Source: Methanobacteriota archaeon (GTDB lineage: Archaea > Thermoplasmatota > Thermoplasmata > RBG-16-68-12). Taken from it: a stretch of DNA of 7,335 bases. Below, one piece after another: positions 5,926 to 7,335 of this stretch (position 1 is the stretch's first letter; each line of letters starts with the position of its first letter). The translations under genes and the position numbers were made by a program. Location: assembly GCA_005878995.1 (NCBI GenBank), contig VBME01000200.1, positions 1 through 7,335 of the forward strand. Direction: 5' to 3'. The notes beneath the pieces are model-generated. The model made no database searches, had not been told where the DNA came from, and was given only the letters and a program-made list of their open reading frames with translations.

Positions 5926-7335
5926 TCACGCGGCCCCCCGGCGGCTCGGACTCAAGGATGTCAATACGGTTTCGAAGAAGTCCGCTCGGGCCTCATGACG
6001 ACGAGTGTAGAACGTGAGGGACGGAGGAGGTATCGCCTTCTCCGCGGGGACCTCGGTCGTCAACATGACGTCCTCGAGCGGGATGAGCTCGAATTCCGGA
6101 TACCCGTGGTCGAAGGTGAACTGGAGGGCGTAGAATCCGGTCCGAGGTTTCACGCCGTACAGAATCAGGGTGCCCCAGCGTTGGCTCAGCACGAGATGGA
6201 TTTGCGAGATGTTCGCGACTTTCTGTGTGAGCTGCAGATTCGGACGGGCGACGATCGATTGGATGTCCTTGTTCACCGCGGCCCTCGCCGCGACGGTTGC
6301 GAGGAAATTCATCACGCCCTGGCCGTAGAAATTCTCGACCGTGTCGAGGGCCATGAGCATCCAGATCGTCTTACCTTCTGCCTTGTACGCACTGTACGTG
6401 CTGAGCCACTTGTCGAAGTCTTCTGTGGGGTTCAGGGAGAATTTGATCGCGACGGGATCCTCGACCCGGTCCGTCGTGAAGACGCGCATGTTCGCGTCGT
6501 ACACGTCCTCGGGCATGAACTGGGTCGCGAAGAGGCGGGCCCGCGTCGGGTCGTAGTCGCTGTACGGGAACGCCATGACAGCGTTGTTCGTCGCGAGAAA
6601 ATTCAGGAGGGCGGTCAGGGGCACGTAAATTTGGCCCTCGAACGGGACGTCGCCCCGGATCTCGAGCAAGACCGTCGACCCTCGAGGGACGCCGCCGCCG
6701 AGGAGGGCGTCGATGTCGCGGCTGCCGGTCGACATGTGGGTCGCGGTGTTCTCCAGCGGCCGGAACATCGAGGTCCGCTCCGGCAGGGTGAACCCAAACG
6801 GCTCCAGGTACCGCAGGCGGCCCCCCGCGAGCGTGAACAGGTACCGCTCCTGGCGGATCGGCACCCCCCGCAACTTGCGGATTTCGAGCTCCCGGACCCT
6901 CCGATCATCGATTACTCGCTGATGGAGGACCAGGATGGCCTCGGCGAGTTGGTCGAGCGTGCTGGTCGTCTCCGGCTTCTCGCTCACGAGGACCATCCGC
7001 GCGCCCGTGTCTTCGAGGACCGCCATCAAGGACTGCTCCACTTTCATCCGAGCCTCCGGTGGGACGTAGTCCGCGATCCCTTCCCAGGAGTCCAGGACGA
7101 TCAGCGGGTTGTCCATGTTCGAGAGGAGGCGATGCAACCCCGACACGACGTTGTGGCCAACGACGAACTGCGTCGGGTCGAACTCCAGGGTCGAGAAGAA
7201 GTGCACGTTCTTCTGCGTGGCGAGTTTCGAAAAGAGCGCGTGTTGGAACACGAGCTTATCGGGATACGTGCGGGTGGAAATGTGGACCGTGTCCCCCGAA
7301 GACTGAAGGCGGGCCATCAGTTCGAGCGCTGCGGT
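5926..7335 (-). CDS. GvpD/KaiC-like two-domain ATPase, N-terminus beyond window
   Basis: 469 residues are visible and the frame stays open to the right edge. The visible start, TAALELMARLQ, reads like the helix after a Walker A motif, so the P-loop probably lies just outside. The first domain continues with HISTRTYPDKL, resembling archaeal GvpD-type ATPases, and a Walker B in NPLIVLDSWEG (about 7081-7115), then EIRKLRGVP, a KaiC-like end motif. The second domain begins STGSRDIDALLGGGVPRGSTVLLEI, a KaiC-like entry, but its P-loop position (about 6621-6663) reads RGDVPFEGQIYV with no GKT, so it cannot bind ATP in the usual way, although MALDTVEN resembles a Walker B. The visible length is compatible with GvpD, but no other gas-vesicle gene is present, so a gas-vesicle role is not supported. 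The ATG at 7317 is internal, not the start. It is directly followed by the single-domain KaiC gene; a cooperating pair is inferred. Confidence 0.82.
   Translation of the reverse strand, partial: TAALELMARLQSSGDTVHISTRTYPDKLVFQHALFSKLATQKNVHFFSTLEFDPTQFVVGHNVVSGLHRLLSNMDNPLIVLDSWEGIADYVPPEARMKVEQSLMAVLEDTGARMVLVSEKPETTSTLDQLAEAILVLHQRVIDDRRVRELEIRKLRGVPIRQERYLFTLAGGRLRYLEPFGFTLPERTSMFRPLENTATHMSTGSRDIDALLGGGVPRGSTVLLEIRGDVPFEGQIYVPLTALLNFLATNNAVMAFPYSDYDPTRARLFATQFMPEDVYDANMRVFTTDRVEDPVAIKFSLNPTEDFDKWLSTYSAYKAEGKTIWMLMALDTVENFYGQGVMNFLATVAARAAVNKDIQSIVARPNLQLTQKVANISQIHLVLSQRWGTLILYGVKPRTGFYALQFTFDHGYPEFELIPLEDVMLTTEVPAEKAIPPPSLTFYTRRHEARADFFETVLTSLSPSRRGAA

Noticed and set aside
5926..7335. 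Gas-vesicle locus because of the GvpD-like protein
   Set aside because: No gvpA, gvpF or other gas-vesicle genes in the window; GvpD-type ATPases occur outside gas-vesicle clusters.
1..7335. CRISPR array, tRNA, rRNA or insertion sequence
   Set aside because: No regularly spaced repeats, no tRNA-like clover-leaf elements, no transposase-like protein and no terminal inverted repeats were found on reading.

Overview
The window most likely comes from an archaeon, probably a GC-rich uncultured euryarchaeal lineage such as a Thermoplasmata-like one. The reasons are the KaiC/GvpD-type P-loop ATPases, the archaeal style of the GT2 glycosyltransferase, the short ribbon-helix-helix (RHH) regulators, and frequent GTG/TTG starts. 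The lineage is an inference: there is no rRNA or other marker gene here, and a bacterial source is not formally excluded.

Layout. (1) Bases 1-3580, minus strand: a tight three-gene operon transcribed right to left, namely a GT2 polyprenyl-phosphate-type glycosyltransferase, a GT4 glycosyltransferase, and a cobalamin-binding-domain radical SAM enzyme that runs off the left edge. Each junction is a 4-base GTGA overlap, so translation is probably coupled. The set looks like a cell-envelope, glycolipid or glycan pathway. (2) Bases 3581-3738: a divergent intergenic region with nested direct and inverted repeats, a candidate operator. (3) Bases 3739-4867, plus strand: two tandem paralogous genes, about half identical by eye. 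Each has an N-terminal RHH DNA-binding domain and a C-terminal domain of about 130 residues that I do not recognise. (4) Bases 4871-7335, minus strand, convergent with the RHH pair: a GvpD/KaiC-like two-domain ATPase (N-terminus beyond the right edge), a single-domain KaiC-like ATPase starting on the base after its stop, and a small helical protein of unknown function.

How they may work together. The GT2 enzyme would charge or use a polyprenyl-phosphate sugar carrier, the GT4 enzyme would extend the glycan, and the radical SAM enzyme would modify a lipid or other inert carbon. The RHH pair sits divergently from this operon and could control it and/or itself. The KaiC-like operon looks like a regulatory or signalling ATPase module. 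No mobile elements, CRISPR arrays, tRNAs or rRNAs were seen. The most unusual parts are the RHH paralog pair with its repeat-rich upstream region and the KaiC pair with its small partner.
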